64,000 nucleotides of DNA from Palsa-360 sp963710315. Its GTDB lineage: Bacteria > Acidobacteriota > Terriglobia > Acidiferrales > UBA7541. Position numbers and translations under genes: made by a program. The stretch lies in contig CAVPZW010000006.1 in assembly GCA_963710315.1 (NCBI GenBank), positions 434,001 through 498,000 of the forward strand, written 5' to 3'. This document shows, piece after piece, positions 27,536-37,161 of this stretch (its first letter is position 1; each line of letters opens with the position of its first letter). The notes below the pieces were generated by a model. The model was given only the letters and a program-made list of their open reading frames with translations, was not told the DNA's origin and made no database searches.

Positions 27536-28480
27536 CTAGATCGCCAACAGTCGCTCGCCATTTCCTCCCAGGATTCGTTCCACATCACCCATTGGCAGGC
27601 CGGATTGCCCCACGTAATCCACGCACAATTTGAAGGCAACGTCGCGCCAGAAGGGATAATCCGTGCCCATCAAGAGGTGATCGGCGCCGAGAGTTTCCTG
27701 CGCGCACCTAAGCGCGGCGGGATTGGCGTTGACCGTGTCATACCAGAAATATTTGGCCTGGGCGCTGGGCGCGGGGGAGGAGGGCGGCAGGAAGTGGTCC
27801 TGCAACTGGTCGAGGCGGGCTGTAAGGAATGGGGCGAACCCGCCGAGGTGCGGCAGGATGATTTTGATGTCGGGGAAGCGGCTGGGGAAATCGGCCTGCA
27901 TGAATTGCAGCAGGCACACGGTGTCTTCGAGCGGCGCGCCGACGGGCCATGCCAGCTTGGTGGATTCGATGAGTTGCGAGCCAAGGCTGCCGCCGGTTGG
28001 ATGGATGAAGAGGACGGCTTTGCGGCGATTGAGCTCGGCGAACCAACCGTCGAAGGACGCGTCAGCGATGCTCTTGCCCAACACAAAAGTACCCGCAGTT
28101 ACGCCCACCATGCCGAGGTCGTCAAGGGCGCGGCGCGTTTCGTCGATAGAGGCTTGCACGTGCGGTAGCGGAGTGCAGGCGAAGGCCGCGAAGCGCTTCG
28201 GATATTCGCGGACAATGCGCGCGTAAATGTCGTTGCCGAGGCGAGCTGCATCCACGGCGTCGGCTTCCTTGGCAAAATAAGGGAGCTGGCCGGATACGGA
28301 AAGAATTTGCATGTCCACGCTGGAACGGTCCATGTGGCGCAAGTGCGCGTCAAGGCCACTGAATCCGGTGGCTTCCAGTTTCATTTTGCGGATCAGGCCA
28401 GTGACGTGACTTCCGCCGTAAAGGTCCAAGCGATCCAGGTACTCCACGGGAAAATAGTGCGCGTGGACGTCGATTCTCAT
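27536..28480 (-). CDS. amidohydrolase family protein, ACMSD-like
   Basis: A 314-residue TIM-barrel metal hydrolase of the amidohydrolase_2 group. Metal ligands are visible: His6 and His8 in MRIDVHAHYFP, a His in VLFIHPTGG, a His in IILPHLGGF and the Asp in LMGTDYPFW near the C-terminus. The group includes 2-amino-3-carboxymuconate-6-semialdehyde decarboxylase and other non-oxidative aromatic acid decarboxylases. The gene stands alone on the minus strand between unrelated genes, so the substrate cannot be inferred. Length fits the family. Confidence 0.88.
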   Translation of the reverse strand: MRIDVHAHYFPVEYLDRLDLYGGSHVTGLIRKMKLEATGFSGLDAHLRHMDRSSVDMQILSVSGQLPYFAKEADAVDAARLGNDIYARIVREYPKRFAAFACTPLPHVQASIDETRRALDDLGMVGVTAGTFVLGKSIADASFDGWFAELNRRKAVLFIHPTGGSLGSQLIESTKLAWPVGAPLEDTVCLLQFMQADFPSRFPDIKIILPHLGGFAPFLTARLDQLQDHFLPPSSPAPSAQAKYFWYDTVNANPAALRCAQETLGADHLLMGTDYPFWRDVAFKLCVDYVGQSGLPMGDVERILGGNGERLLAI

Positions 28481-28648
28481 GAGAATCCTTCCGTTAGTGA
28501 AATTTTGCGCTTGAAGCTTTTCTCTCTTTGAATTGTGCCAGGCAACCAGTAGCGGGCGCGAGTATATAACGGCTCGATCGCCAACTCATTGCCCTTCGCG
28601 AGTAGCAGCAGCCCTGGACGCAGCCGAAAGCCCCAACTTCAAAAGCAT

Positions 28649-28680
28649 TCAACACAGAGTACGCAGAGGGCACAGAGGAA
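28649..28680. repeat. ACACAGAGGACGCAGAG-type interspersed repeat
   Basis: TCAACACAGAGTACGCAGAG followed by GGCACAGAGGAA belongs to the same purine-rich family as the copies at 44228-44372 and 59789-59841. It sits just upstream of the PilZ gene. Confidence 0.55.
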
Positions 28681-28735
28681 ACGGCCGACGCCGAAAAGCA
28701 ATAAGACTTTTTCCTTTTTTGCCGATAGGCAAGGC

Positions 28736-29020
28736 GTGAGCGAAAAAAGGACGCAGCAGAGAATTCCGTTGATGGCGCGGGTCGATGTCCTGTGGATGGA
28801 CGTGGAATTGACGCCACGCGTGTCGCCGGCGACGCTTGAGGACAGATCGCAAGGCGGCGTGAGCGTGCGAATGAAAGACAAGATTGAAATCGCGGCGCAC
28901 ATCACGATTAAATCCGGCACCTTGCAGATTTCCGGCATGGTTACCAACTGCCGGCGCGAAAAGAGCGGATTCATCGTAGGTGTGAAACTCGACGAACGAG
29001 AAGGCAGCGACCAGCAATAG
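28736..29020 (+). CDS. PilZ domain protein (c-di-GMP effector)
   Basis: A short protein consisting of little more than a PilZ domain. The two c-di-GMP motifs are present: RxxxR as RTQQR near the N-terminus and (D/N)xSxxG as DRSQGGVSV about 40 residues later. The C-terminal beta-strands read SGMVTNCRREKSGFIVGVKL. I chose the GTG at 28736 (94 residues) because the upstream in-frame sequence from 28589 lies in repeat DNA; the Shine-Dalgarno is poor, so the start is uncertain. It presumably reads out c-di-GMP. The EAL-HDOD protein at 52122 is the only other protein of this kind in the window. Confidence 0.72.
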   Translation: MSEKRTQQRIPLMARVDVLWMDVELTPRVSPATLEDRSQGGVSVRMKDKIEIAAHITIKSGTLQISGMVTNCRREKSGFIVGVKLDEREGSDQQ

Positions 29021-29103
29021 CTCGCGCATTTCGATTCGCTCCCTTTGCCAGCCGGGTACGAAACACGCGGAGCCCAGCAAAGGGAATCATCCACTGGCCC
29101 GCC

Positions 29104-30507
29104 TCACTTGCAAACTTCGCCTTTGGCGGCGGAAGGCTCTGAACTCATGATCGTCCGCAGCACGCTCTTATTGCTGGCATAGTTGTCATGCGCGCGCGCC
29201 GGGCTGGCGATGAACCAATGCCACCAGGTGTTCCGCACGTAGAGATTCACAATGGTCAGTGGCTTCATATCCGGGATGCACCAGGTAAGCAAGTCGCTGG
29301 GGTCGCTCCAGGCGATTACCTGTGGCGGCTTCACGAGCAAACCTGGCGTACCGCTGGCGGCCATTTCGAATTTCTGGCGCAGTTCTCTCCATCTTAGAAG
29401 CCGCCGGGCAAGCACATCTCCAGTCACCGGCCCTTCCACGTTTGCCAATTCCAGAAGCGGAATCTGATTCGCAAAGAAGTACACCAGTGAAGTGTGTTGA
29501 AGGATGTAGTCGGCGGCCGCATCTTCCCTTGCCGCCTCATCGCTATTCGCGCGGATTGCCGCAGGCAGCGGGGTGATGTCCTGCTGATCCAAATTTAGCG
29601 TTGAAAACACCAGATAGCTGCCCAGGCTGTGCGAGACAATGATGAATTCACGGTCAATTTGCCGCGGATTCCTCGCCTGCTGCTCCCAGTCGTTTGTCTT
29701 TGAGCCATCCGCGTTGAATCTCGCCGATTTCACGAATAGCTGGCGCATCCCCTCTCGGAATAGGTCGTGCATGGAACCCACGGCCATAACCGCATCGGAG
29801 AGTCCCCAATCCATCAGCGTGGTCTTCAAGCCTCGGTTGAGAAACGCTCCCTGGGCGCGATTGGCTTCCAGCTTCGTTGCGGCATCATGATCGATCCATG
29901 GGTAAGCTTCATATCTACCTGGGTGCGACAAATCCTTTTTTGTTTGGGAGCACAATTCAAGAATCTTCTTGTTCGGTCCCGCCAGCCAAACCTCACCGGT
30001 CATGATCCGCCCGCACTTTAGCGGGAATACCAGCGGCCACCAATTGATTTCGTCCACCACAACCGGACCGCCATCGCTGCGCTGCAGCACGTAGTGATCT
30101 ACAAACGGCGCGGATGCTCGCCACTCCTCCTGCGTATTCCAAACCGGATTGCCCAAGTACTTGAACGCGGGAGGTTGCGCAGCATCAGCAAAAACTCCGC
30201 CATCCGCGTAGTCTCTTCCCACAGGAACGAGGACTTTCACGTTCTTTGGAATCTTGCAGCCTTTCAGGAGAGCACAGAGGTGCCTTTGAAAAATTTGCGA
30301 GTCGCCCGGCCCTGTCGCGCCAATCCCGTGAATGTAGAGAATGTGCAACGGACGCTGTTGTGCATTGCGCAGAGACTCCCCGAGCGAGGATATTTGGCTG
30401 CGAGCTTGTGAGGCATCGTCAGCGGCTTTAGGCTGCGCCCAGCCGGCTGCTGGAATGCAAGCCAACCACGCCAGAGCCAGAAGGACCTTGTGGGGGGAAG
30501 TCATCAT
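29104..30507 (-). CDS. secreted alpha/beta-hydrolase (lipase-like)
   Basis: About 467 residues with a signal peptide (VLLALAWLACIPAAGWAQ). An oxyanion-type motif HILYIHGIGATG lies near residue 55, and the nucleophile elbow reads FIIVSHSLGSYLVF near residue 290. The elbow is SHSLGS, with Ser in place of the first Gly of GxSxG. A His following the catalytic Asp could not be assigned by eye. I used the ATGATG at 30507/30504, preceded by GAGG; the longer frame to 30660 would bury the signal peptide. It is likely periplasmic or secreted and may hydrolyse lipids or esters. It diverges from the Tat-exported flavoprotein at 30761. Confidence 0.75.
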   Translation of the reverse strand: MMTSPHKVLLALAWLACIPAAGWAQPKAADDASQARSQISSLGESLRNAQQRPLHILYIHGIGATGPGDSQIFQRHLCALLKGCKIPKNVKVLVPVGRDYADGGVFADAAQPPAFKYLGNPVWNTQEEWRASAPFVDHYVLQRSDGGPVVVDEINWWPLVFPLKCGRIMTGEVWLAGPNKKILELCSQTKKDLSHPGRYEAYPWIDHDAATKLEANRAQGAFLNRGLKTTLMDWGLSDAVMAVGSMHDLFREGMRQLFVKSARFNADGSKTNDWEQQARNPRQIDREFIIVSHSLGSYLVFSTLNLDQQDITPLPAAIRANSDEAAREDAAADYILQHTSLVYFFANQIPLLELANVEGPVTGDVLARRLLRWRELRQKFEMAASGTPGLLVKPPQVIAWSDPSDLLTWCIPDMKPLTIVNLYVRNTWWHWFIASPARAHDNYASNKSVLRTIMSSEPSAAKGEVCK

Positions 30508-30760
30508 CCTCGATGCTGCTTGAACCGGCTGCCTTTGCTTGCTAAGCATCAACAGCCACAATTCCAAATTGCCGGCCGCCATTTGCCATCCAGCTCCGCA
30601 GTTTAATGCATTTCCAGTGTCAATCCAGTTGATTCTGTATTCATCGAGTAACAATGGCACTCATGGCGCAAGCACTCTCAATCGAAGTTGACTTGCGAGC
30701 ACACCCAGCATATCGTTTTGCGCAAGGAACAAACTAAATTCGCACGCTGGGACTGCAGAC

Positions 30761-32551
30761 ATGAAAAAAGACAAACGAGATCAGAACAATTTTTCGCGCC
30801 GAGAATTCATCAAGACGACTGCCACCGGGGCGGGCGCAGCCGCGCTGACCGGGTTTGGCGTGGAGGCGGCGAAGGCTGAAGGGCGGCCCGCGCGCTGGGA
30901 CAAGGAAGCGGACGTGGTTGTCATTGGCGCGGGAGCCACAGGACTGCCCGCGGCGATTCAAGCGGCCGAAGGCGGCGCGTCAGTCATTTTGGTCGAAGCC
31001 AATTCGGATGTCGGCGGCCACGCGATCTTGAGCGGCGGAAACCTGGCTCTGGGCGGCGGCACCAGCCGCCAAAAAAAATACGGCGTGGTCGATTCACCGG
31101 ACATTTTGTTTTCGGACCTGACCGACTGGTCGGTCGTCGAGCCCAACGGTTTTCCAGATTACCGTTACAACGACAAGGAAATTATCCGCGCCTTTGCCGA
31201 CGAGAGCGCCAAGACCTATGAATGGCTCGTCGAGCATGGTGTTACGTTTGTGGACAAAGCTCCGGACACCGCCGGCGGGCATGCCTGCGGCAACTCCGCT
31301 CCGCGCGAACATCACTCCGCGCCTATGGCTTTTCCGCTGGTGCAAAATGGCGGGCCGATGCCCGCTGATAAAGCGGCAACGACATCATCCGGCGTTGGGC
31401 TCATCCGGCCTCTGGAAGCCAGCGCCAGAAAGCTCGGCGTACAGATTCTTCTGCAACACAAGATGACCGGCATCGTCCGCGAGAATCCGAATACGGGTAG
31501 AGTTCTGGGTATTTCGGCCACGAGCCAAGGCAAGACCGTGAACATTCGCGCGCGCAAGGGCGTCATCATCGGCTCGGGCGGCCACAGCAGCAACGTGAAT
31601 TTCCGGCGCATTTTCGATCCGCGTCTCACCGAAGAGTACCAGGTGGCGGGAGAGCCTTATTCCTTCCAGGATGGCAGCGGAGAAATCGCGGCCATGAGCA
31701 TTGGCGCATCTCTGTGGGGCGCGTTCAATCAGACCGGAGAATTTGGGCAAAATATAACCAAGGCTGGATGGATCGGCTGCCAATACGGCTATGTGAACCT
31801 GAGCTGGCAGCCGGACAGCCCCATATTTGCCAAGGCCCGCGCCTCTGGCCTATTCGTGAGGGATTATCAGGATGCAATCCTCGTGAATATCGCGGGCAAG
31901 CGATTCTACGATGAGACAGCGGGCCAATTCCCCGCCAACAATTACAACTCCATCAAAGGATATGTCCCGAGAAGTTATCTGAACGCTGCGAATATCAAGT
32001 ACGACTCCTCCAACTTCATCAACGCGGCGCTGGCCGGGACAGGCGACACAACACCAGGAGGCGGGCCGATCTGGGCCATCTTCGACGCGGACGCCGTAAA
32101 GCGAGAGGGCTGGAAAGTTACGCCTCCTTACGTAGACACAACCGAAGGATATTTCTTCTCCGCCGATTCCATCGCGGAGCTGGCCGCCAAGATCAAAAAT
32201 AAATTCCAGAAGAAACCAGTGCCACCAGACGCGTTGCAGGACACCGTGGCGCGCTACAACTCATTCGTGGACGCCGGCAAAGACGCGGACTTCGGCAAGC
32301 CTGCGCCGAAATACAAAATTCAGACGCCTCCCTTCTACGCAGCCTGGGCCACGCCTGTGATTCACGACACGCGCTCCGGCCTGCGCATCAACGGCAAGTG
32401 TCAGGTGATGGACATGAACGGCGAAGTGATTCCAGGCCTCTACTGCGGAGGCGAGTCCGCGGGAGGATTCAGCCTGCATGGACTTGCAAGATGCGCGGTG
32501 CAAGGCCGCATCGCTGGCCGAGCTGCGGCAGCGGAGACAGTGAAAGGATAG
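30761..32551 (+). CDS. Tat-exported FAD-dependent oxidoreductase (fumarate reductase/ketosteroid dehydrogenase-like)
   Basis: A 596-residue flavoprotein of the FAD_binding_2 family. The Tat signal is SRREFIKTTATGAGAAALTG (residues 12-31). The dinucleotide fold is ADVVVIGAGATGLPAAIQAA, followed by the acidic ribose-binding Glu in VILVEANSDVGGHA. The C-terminal FAD segment is IPGLYCGGESAGGFSLHG. The family includes periplasmic fumarate reductase-like flavoproteins and 3-ketosteroid dehydrogenases. No heme-binding CxxCH is present, so electrons must come from a separate partner. It is monocistronic, divergent from the secreted hydrolase, and its substrate is unknown. Confidence 0.87.
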   Translation: MKKDKRDQNNFSRREFIKTTATGAGAAALTGFGVEAAKAEGRPARWDKEADVVVIGAGATGLPAAIQAAEGGASVILVEANSDVGGHAILSGGNLALGGGTSRQKKYGVVDSPDILFSDLTDWSVVEPNGFPDYRYNDKEIIRAFADESAKTYEWLVEHGVTFVDKAPDTAGGHACGNSAPREHHSAPMAFPLVQNGGPMPADKAATTSSGVGLIRPLEASARKLGVQILLQHKMTGIVRENPNTGRVLGISATSQGKTVNIRARKGVIIGSGGHSSNVNFRRIFDPRLTEEYQVAGEPYSFQDGSGEIAAMSIGASLWGAFNQTGEFGQNITKAGWIGCQYGYVNLSWQPDSPIFAKARASGLFVRDYQDAILVNIAGKRFYDETAGQFPANNYNSIKGYVPRSYLNAANIKYDSSNFINAALAGTGDTTPGGGPIWAIFDADAVKREGWKVTPPYVDTTEGYFFSADSIAELAAKIKNKFQKKPVPPDALQDTVARYNSFVDAGKDADFGKPAPKYKIQTPPFYAAWATPVIHDTRSGLRINGKCQVMDMNGEVIPGLYCGGESAGGFSLHGLARCAVQGRIAGRAAAAETVKG

Positions 32552-32812
32552 CGCAGCGCTCGCGATCCTGACACCAAACTGAAGCGCTACATAAGTTCGC
32601 TGTTGCGCGTCTGCCGGTCACAACCATTTTGGGTCCTGGCTTGGCGGCACAATGCCTACGGCACATTAAAACAATCTAAGATTGAAATCCTCCAGCATCG
32701 ATTTTTGCCCCGTACTGGCACATTTGCGGCCCAATTTCCAAACGTTTCATGGAATAAAGATTGCTCATTCCCTGCCGATAATCCTTATAGCAAGCTTCCA
32801 GGGAGATTTCGA

Positions 32813-33337
32813 ATGAAAGAGCCGAGCATTCGGCCCACAGCGGTCGAACGAACTTTTGGGGAAGACGAGATCATCGTCAGCAAGACGGACCTAAAAGGAA
32901 TCATTACTTACGCGAATCGCACATTCCTTAACGTGGCCATGTACACAGAGGACGAAGTCCTGGGGGAACCGCACAGTATTGTGCGCCACCCGGACATGCC
33001 GCGCTGCGTCTTCAAGCTTCTCTGGGACACACTCGAGGGCGGCAATGAAATTTTCGCATACGTAAAAAACATGGCCAAAAACGGGGCCTTCTACTGGGTC
33101 TTTGCGCACGTGACCCCGACATTCGATCGCTCCAAGAATATCATTGGATACCACTCCAATCGCCGCAAGCCGGATCGTCACCAGGTGCAAATCGCCGAAG
33201 AACTCTACCGCAAATTGAAGCAGGAAGAAGCGCGGCATTCCGACTGGAAAAAGGGGATGGCGGCGGCCACGGAAATACTGCTTCAGACCGTGGCGGCAAA
33301 AGAGATGCAATACGACGAATTCATTCTTTCAATCTGA
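32813..33337 (+). CDS. Aer-type PAS sensor protein
   Basis: A 174-residue protein that is a single PAS domain of the aerotaxis-receptor type plus a helical tail. GIITYANRTFLNVAMYTEDE near residue 30, LGEPHSIVRHPDMPRCVF near 55 and AKNGAFYWVFAHVTPTFD near 90 match the FAD-binding PAS of Aer. The ATG at 32813 has AGGGAG upstream; the in-frame extension to 32603 is not natural. The MCP gene begins 15 bases downstream. Together they resemble a two-protein split of Aer, like CetB/CetA. The PAS probably binds FAD and reports redox state. Confidence 0.85.
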   Translation: MKEPSIRPTAVERTFGEDEIIVSKTDLKGIITYANRTFLNVAMYTEDEVLGEPHSIVRHPDMPRCVFKLLWDTLEGGNEIFAYVKNMAKNGAFYWVFAHVTPTFDRSKNIIGYHSNRRKPDRHQVQIAEELYRKLKQEEARHSDWKKGMAAATEILLQTVAAKEMQYDEFILSI

Positions 33338-33352
33338 TACCGCGGAGAAATC

Positions 33353-34393
33353 ATGGCAACCAGCCAGAGTCTAGAGTTGGATACAGAATACTCCTCCAAT
33401 TCCATCGCATCCGGAAATGGTGGAAGCGCGCACGCCTCATCGAATGCCGCCATGCCCCCTCAAGAGGAGCTTGAGCAATATCGAAAGTTCCTGGCGCAGG
33501 CGACGGATACGTGCGAACGAGCGGCCAATGGCGACCTGGAAGCGAGAATGCTCAATTGCCACGGCTCCATCGAAATGGAGCGCTTGGCGGATTCCATCAA
33601 CCACATGCTGGATATGACGGACGCGTTTCTGCGCGAGGTGGGCGCTTCGCTCGAGTATGCCAGCCGAGGAAAATTCTACCGCCGCGTGATCCTGCGCGGC
33701 ATGTGCGGCTCCTTCCGCCACGCCAGCGAAACAATCAACGAAGCCAACAGCGCCATGGCGCGCGACGCAGCGCTGAAAGAATCCGTGGAACAGCGCCGCG
33801 TACTGGCCGATCAATTCGAGGACACGGTAAAGAAAGTGTTTTCCGGACTGGCTTCTTCCGCCTCACGCGTGGCAACCGCCGCAACGACTCTGTCCGATGT
33901 GGCCGGCACCGGTAACGCTGCGAAGCCCGCCGCCACATCGGCGAGCGCGGCTGTCCCCGCTGCGCAAGGCGCCTCCGGCGCGTCCGGCGAGAAGGGGGTA
34001 AAGGGCCGCCAGCTCAACGAAGTGATCCTGCTGCTGACGGAAGCTTCACAGCGCATTGGCGGAGTGGTCAAACTCATTTCCCAAATCGCCGGGCAGACCA
34101 ACCTGCTCGCGCTGAACGCCACGATTGAAGCCGCGCGTGCGGGAGAACTGGGCAAGGGTTTTGCGGTGGTGGCCGCCGAAGTCAAGTCGCTGGCCAACCA
34201 AACAAAAGGCGCGACGGAACAAATCGGAAACGAAATCGCCATGATGCGCTCCACCGTCGATCAAACCGCCACTCTCGTCGGCAGCATGTCGCAAAGCATC
34301 GGTGAAATGCAGGAAATTTCCACCGTACTTTCCCAACAGACAGAGCAGCTCTCCGGCTCCGTCGATTCATTCCTGCAAACCATCCGCTCCTGA
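33353..34393 (+). CDS. soluble methyl-accepting chemotaxis-like protein lacking a sensor domain
   Basis: A 346-residue protein with no membrane helix. Residues about 35-150 are helical and HAMP-like (RAANGDLEARMLNCHGSIEM; YASRGKFYRRVILRGM). A low-complexity Ala/Gly/Ser stretch follows (about 190-215). The MCP tip reads GQTNLLALNATIEAARAGEL and then GKGFAVVAAEVKSLANQT. The arm before the tip is unusually short and the arm after it normal, so the coiled-coil hairpin is asymmetric. There is no C-terminal pentapeptide. It is 15 bases downstream of the Aer-type PAS gene and is its likely signalling partner, feeding the CheA/CheW system. Confidence 0.88.
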   Translation: MATSQSLELDTEYSSNSIASGNGGSAHASSNAAMPPQEELEQYRKFLAQATDTCERAANGDLEARMLNCHGSIEMERLADSINHMLDMTDAFLREVGASLEYASRGKFYRRVILRGMCGSFRHASETINEANSAMARDAALKESVEQRRVLADQFEDTVKKVFSGLASSASRVATAATTLSDVAGTGNAAKPAATSASAAVPAAQGASGASGEKGVKGRQLNEVILLLTEASQRIGGVVKLISQIAGQTNLLALNATIEAARAGELGKGFAVVAAEVKSLANQTKGATEQIGNEIAMMRSTVDQTATLVGSMSQSIGEMQEISTVLSQQTEQLSGSVDSFLQTIRS

Positions 34394-34655
34394 AGGCCCG
34401 CGCGCGTCGAACGCAAACGACCCGCTGCCAAAGGCTGCGGCGGCGCACGCGAAGTGAGCCGGTTCAGCGCGCCGTGCAGGTAGATGATGGTCTGCCCCTT
34501 GAATCCTGGAAGGAATTAATTCCATCGTGGAACATCAATGCCTTCCCTCCGGCTCTAATTCTGAAGGTCCGGAAAGATAGTCAGCCCACCTTACAATCGA
34601 ATGGGGCTTGACTGCATCGATGACATAACAAGAAGAGCTTCTGGAAATTTCCATT

Positions 34656-36125
34656 TCAAATCCGCATAAGCTGTTCCTCTTGTTGTGGGATTTCGTTCAC
34701 AACAAAAAGGAATTTCCCAGAGGGCTGAGGCTTGATTTCGGGAACATATTCAAATTCAAATTGAATGGTGGACTGGAAGTTTTGTTCAAGGAAATTGCGC
34801 AATTCGGATTCCGTCTCGTCGGAATAGGAGGACCTGGCGACAATACGAAAACGGATACAGTCGTTCCGCCGATAGATAACCTGGAACCTCTCGACATCCT
34901 GACTTAAACGCGCGCTCTCAAATGCGATGCACCAAAAATTAGGCTCGAGCAAGCGCCCCTCAGGCGTCGTAAATAACTCGCCAGTGCGCCCCATGATCCT
35001 ACCAAGAGTCATTTGGGGCCGGCCGCAAGGACAATCGCGTTCTCCCAGCTCTGCAATATCCCCGATGCGGTATCTGAGGAATGGCATTGGGGACTCAAAA
35101 AGCGGAGTGATCAGAATCTTTCCGGCACCATCGCTCCCTTGCGCTAACCCAGGGTCCTCAATCTCCACCAGATAATTTTCCTGATTTACGTGAATTGAAC
35201 CATGTGGACAATTCATGGCCACGTGTCCCAACTCTCGCGTGCCGTATATGTTTGTGATCGGGCAAGCAAAAACCTCGGCCAGAATTCTTTCCTCATGTGA
35301 ATAGAGAGGAGCGGCCCTCGAAATTACCAGGTCCGGGCGGCACCGGGAGATTTCCTGATTCGTACGCTGTATGTATTGAGCCAAACCAACCAATGCGTGC
35401 GTGGGCCCCCACAAGACTCGCGGCCTGAACTGCCGTAATTTTTTCACGGAAATTTCATATTCGCGATCCGAGAGAAAATATCCGGGCAGAATCATTTGAT
35501 TCCATAGCCATTGCCTGGCGGATGAAAGCCTGCTCATGCCGGCAAATTCAGCCGAAGTGGCTGACATTCGCGCTTCTTTTGCGCCAGGGGAAATGTGGAA
35601 CCATTTTTTTAGCCGCAATTCATGAGCCCAGCTCAACGCCGTCGTCGATCCATCTTCGTAAAAAACCGTTGGAGTTCCGGTGGAACCCGAGGTGGAAACT
35701 CTAACCAGGCTTCGGGCCTTAAATCCCGCAAGGGAAATCGGCGCACTCCGTCCATGGGCAATTCGTTCAGCGTCCGAGATCGCATGATGGTACCGGACGT
35801 CCACAAGGTCCATTCGGTGCTTCATTATGTCTTCGCGATCAAGCGGAGGAATGCTGCGAAAGTCTTCTAAAGTTCTGATGTCCTCTGGCACAAGTCCGAT
35901 TTCATCAAATCGCCGGGTGTAAAAAGGATTCCATTTGTAGGCCCGCCGAAGAACGGCTCTTAGCCTCTGGAATTGAAGTTCTCGAAGTTCATCTTTTGAG
36001 GAATATTCGGCAAGCAACAACTGCCGATAACGGCCCAGAATATCCTTCCGATTCATTACGTAGTTGACGGCAGGAAATGTAATCCTGCCAACCACGAATT
36101 GGTTTATGGCATCAATCAGGCTCAT
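34656..36125 (-). CDS. CapK/PaaK-like AMP-forming ligase
   Basis: A 489-residue adenylate-forming enzyme of the phenylacetate-CoA ligase/CapK group. The A3 nucleotide motif is RVSTSGSTGTPTVFYEDG, the A5-like motif is NIYGTRELGHVAMNCPHG, and a zinc-ribbon-like Cys pair is ERDCPCGRPQ. In polysaccharide contexts CapK-like proteins are accessory to capsule synthesis; the true substrate is unknown. I chose the ATG at 36125, which overlaps the TGA of the GNAT gene as TGATG. An earlier start at 36149 is possible. GC is visibly low (about 37-53 % in sampled lines against about 60 % outside). Confidence 0.85.
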   Translation of the reverse strand: MSLIDAINQFVVGRITFPAVNYVMNRKDILGRYRQLLLAEYSSKDELRELQFQRLRAVLRRAYKWNPFYTRRFDEIGLVPEDIRTLEDFRSIPPLDREDIMKHRMDLVDVRYHHAISDAERIAHGRSAPISLAGFKARSLVRVSTSGSTGTPTVFYEDGSTTALSWAHELRLKKWFHISPGAKEARMSATSAEFAGMSRLSSARQWLWNQMILPGYFLSDREYEISVKKLRQFRPRVLWGPTHALVGLAQYIQRTNQEISRCRPDLVISRAAPLYSHEERILAEVFACPITNIYGTRELGHVAMNCPHGSIHVNQENYLVEIEDPGLAQGSDGAGKILITPLFESPMPFLRYRIGDIAELGERDCPCGRPQMTLGRIMGRTGELFTTPEGRLLEPNFWCIAFESARLSQDVERFQVIYRRNDCIRFRIVARSSYSDETESELRNFLEQNFQSTIQFEFEYVPEIKPQPSGKFLFVVNEIPQQEEQLMRI

Positions 36126-36862
36126 CAGCAAACCCTTTTGTAACGCCATTTCTGGAAGGAAAAGAATTTGCTGTAGTGAACGTCACCAATTTCCTTGAAA
36201 CCCACGGACCTCGCCAGGCTCAGTGAAGCAATATTCGATCGAAGCGTCCCTCCGTACAATCTGCGGATTCCTCGTTCTTTGAGCTCCTCGAAAATTCTAA
36301 ATCGAAGCTCTGAGCCAAGGCCCGTCTTCCGAAACTCCTTTTTAACGGCAATGTGCTCGGACCAGGCCGTACCCTTTCGCAGCTCTTTTTCCATGTTCAC
36401 CAGGACAAGAGTGGCGCGATCGAAATTAATCAGGTTGAATCCGGCCACCTGTTTTCCATCCAGTGCCACGAGACACAACTGTCCTTCTAAGATCGCTTCT
36501 GTCAATCGGCCACGCAGCCATTCCGCGATGTTCTCAATTTGAGAGATCATGTCTACGTTTCGAGCCGTCAGAATCTCAAAGCTAAAATTGTAGTTGCTAA
36601 CCGATGCGCGCGGCGCTGTCGTTTCAAGATCGATTCTATAAATACGGTAAATCTGACGGAAATAAATCGACCGCAGCAGATAAGCGAATGTCTTATCGAT
36701 AGTTATTCGCAACCCGTAGTCCTGGAAATTTCGACGAATCTTGCGGGCCAGGCCATTAAATCCCAGCGATTTGTGCCCATAACTAAAGTCTCCGGCCGGA
36801 AGTCGAAGCGAAGAGGCCGATGAGATCTTGGAATTTACAGAGGAATGAACAAGGTCACTCAT
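36125..36862 (-). CDS. GNAT family N-acetyltransferase
   Basis: About 245 residues. The C-terminal GNAT core is clear: SEHIAVKKEFRKTGLGSELR carries the acetyl-CoA pyrophosphate loop (motif A), followed by RLYGGTLRSNIASLSLARSV and GFKEIGDVHY (motif B). The N-terminal 110 residues are not recognised. The start is uncertain: ATG at 36862 has no Shine-Dalgarno, and in-frame candidates exist at 36940 and 36976. It is translationally coupled to the CapK-like ligase downstream, suggesting joint modification of one substrate. GC is low (near 42 % in one sampled line), and tRNA-Lys lies about 160 bases upstream. Confidence 0.78.
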   Translation of the reverse strand: MSDLVHSSVNSKISSASSLRLPAGDFSYGHKSLGFNGLARKIRRNFQDYGLRITIDKTFAYLLRSIYFRQIYRIYRIDLETTAPRASVSNYNFSFEILTARNVDMISQIENIAEWLRGRLTEAILEGQLCLVALDGKQVAGFNLINFDRATLVLVNMEKELRKGTAWSEHIAVKKEFRKTGLGSELRFRIFEELKERGIRRLYGGTLRSNIASLSLARSVGFKEIGDVHYSKFFSFQKWRYKRVC

Positions 36863-37020
36863 GGTAGCGGTAACAATTTTAGCTTCAGCGCATCCCGGTA
36901 TGAACGAAACAAATTTGGACTTTGGCTTGAGGGTAAACATGTAACATTGTGGTACAGCTACCCTACCAACTAGCACGGCCGGAGTGCGAGAAGCATTCTA
37001 ACTGTAAACCATTGAAAATA

Positions 37021-37096
<76 letters not shown>

Positions 37097-37161
37097 CGAA
37101 CTTTTTATTTTAGCACGACTGAGGGCAATTTTAGGCTGCCTGCGACGCGCACTTCAAAATT

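Noticed and set aside
34410..34530. Minus-strand fragment GFKGQTIIYLHGALNRLTS resembling a STAS or regulatory protein piece
   Set aside because: Too short, no start or stop context, and no firm family match.
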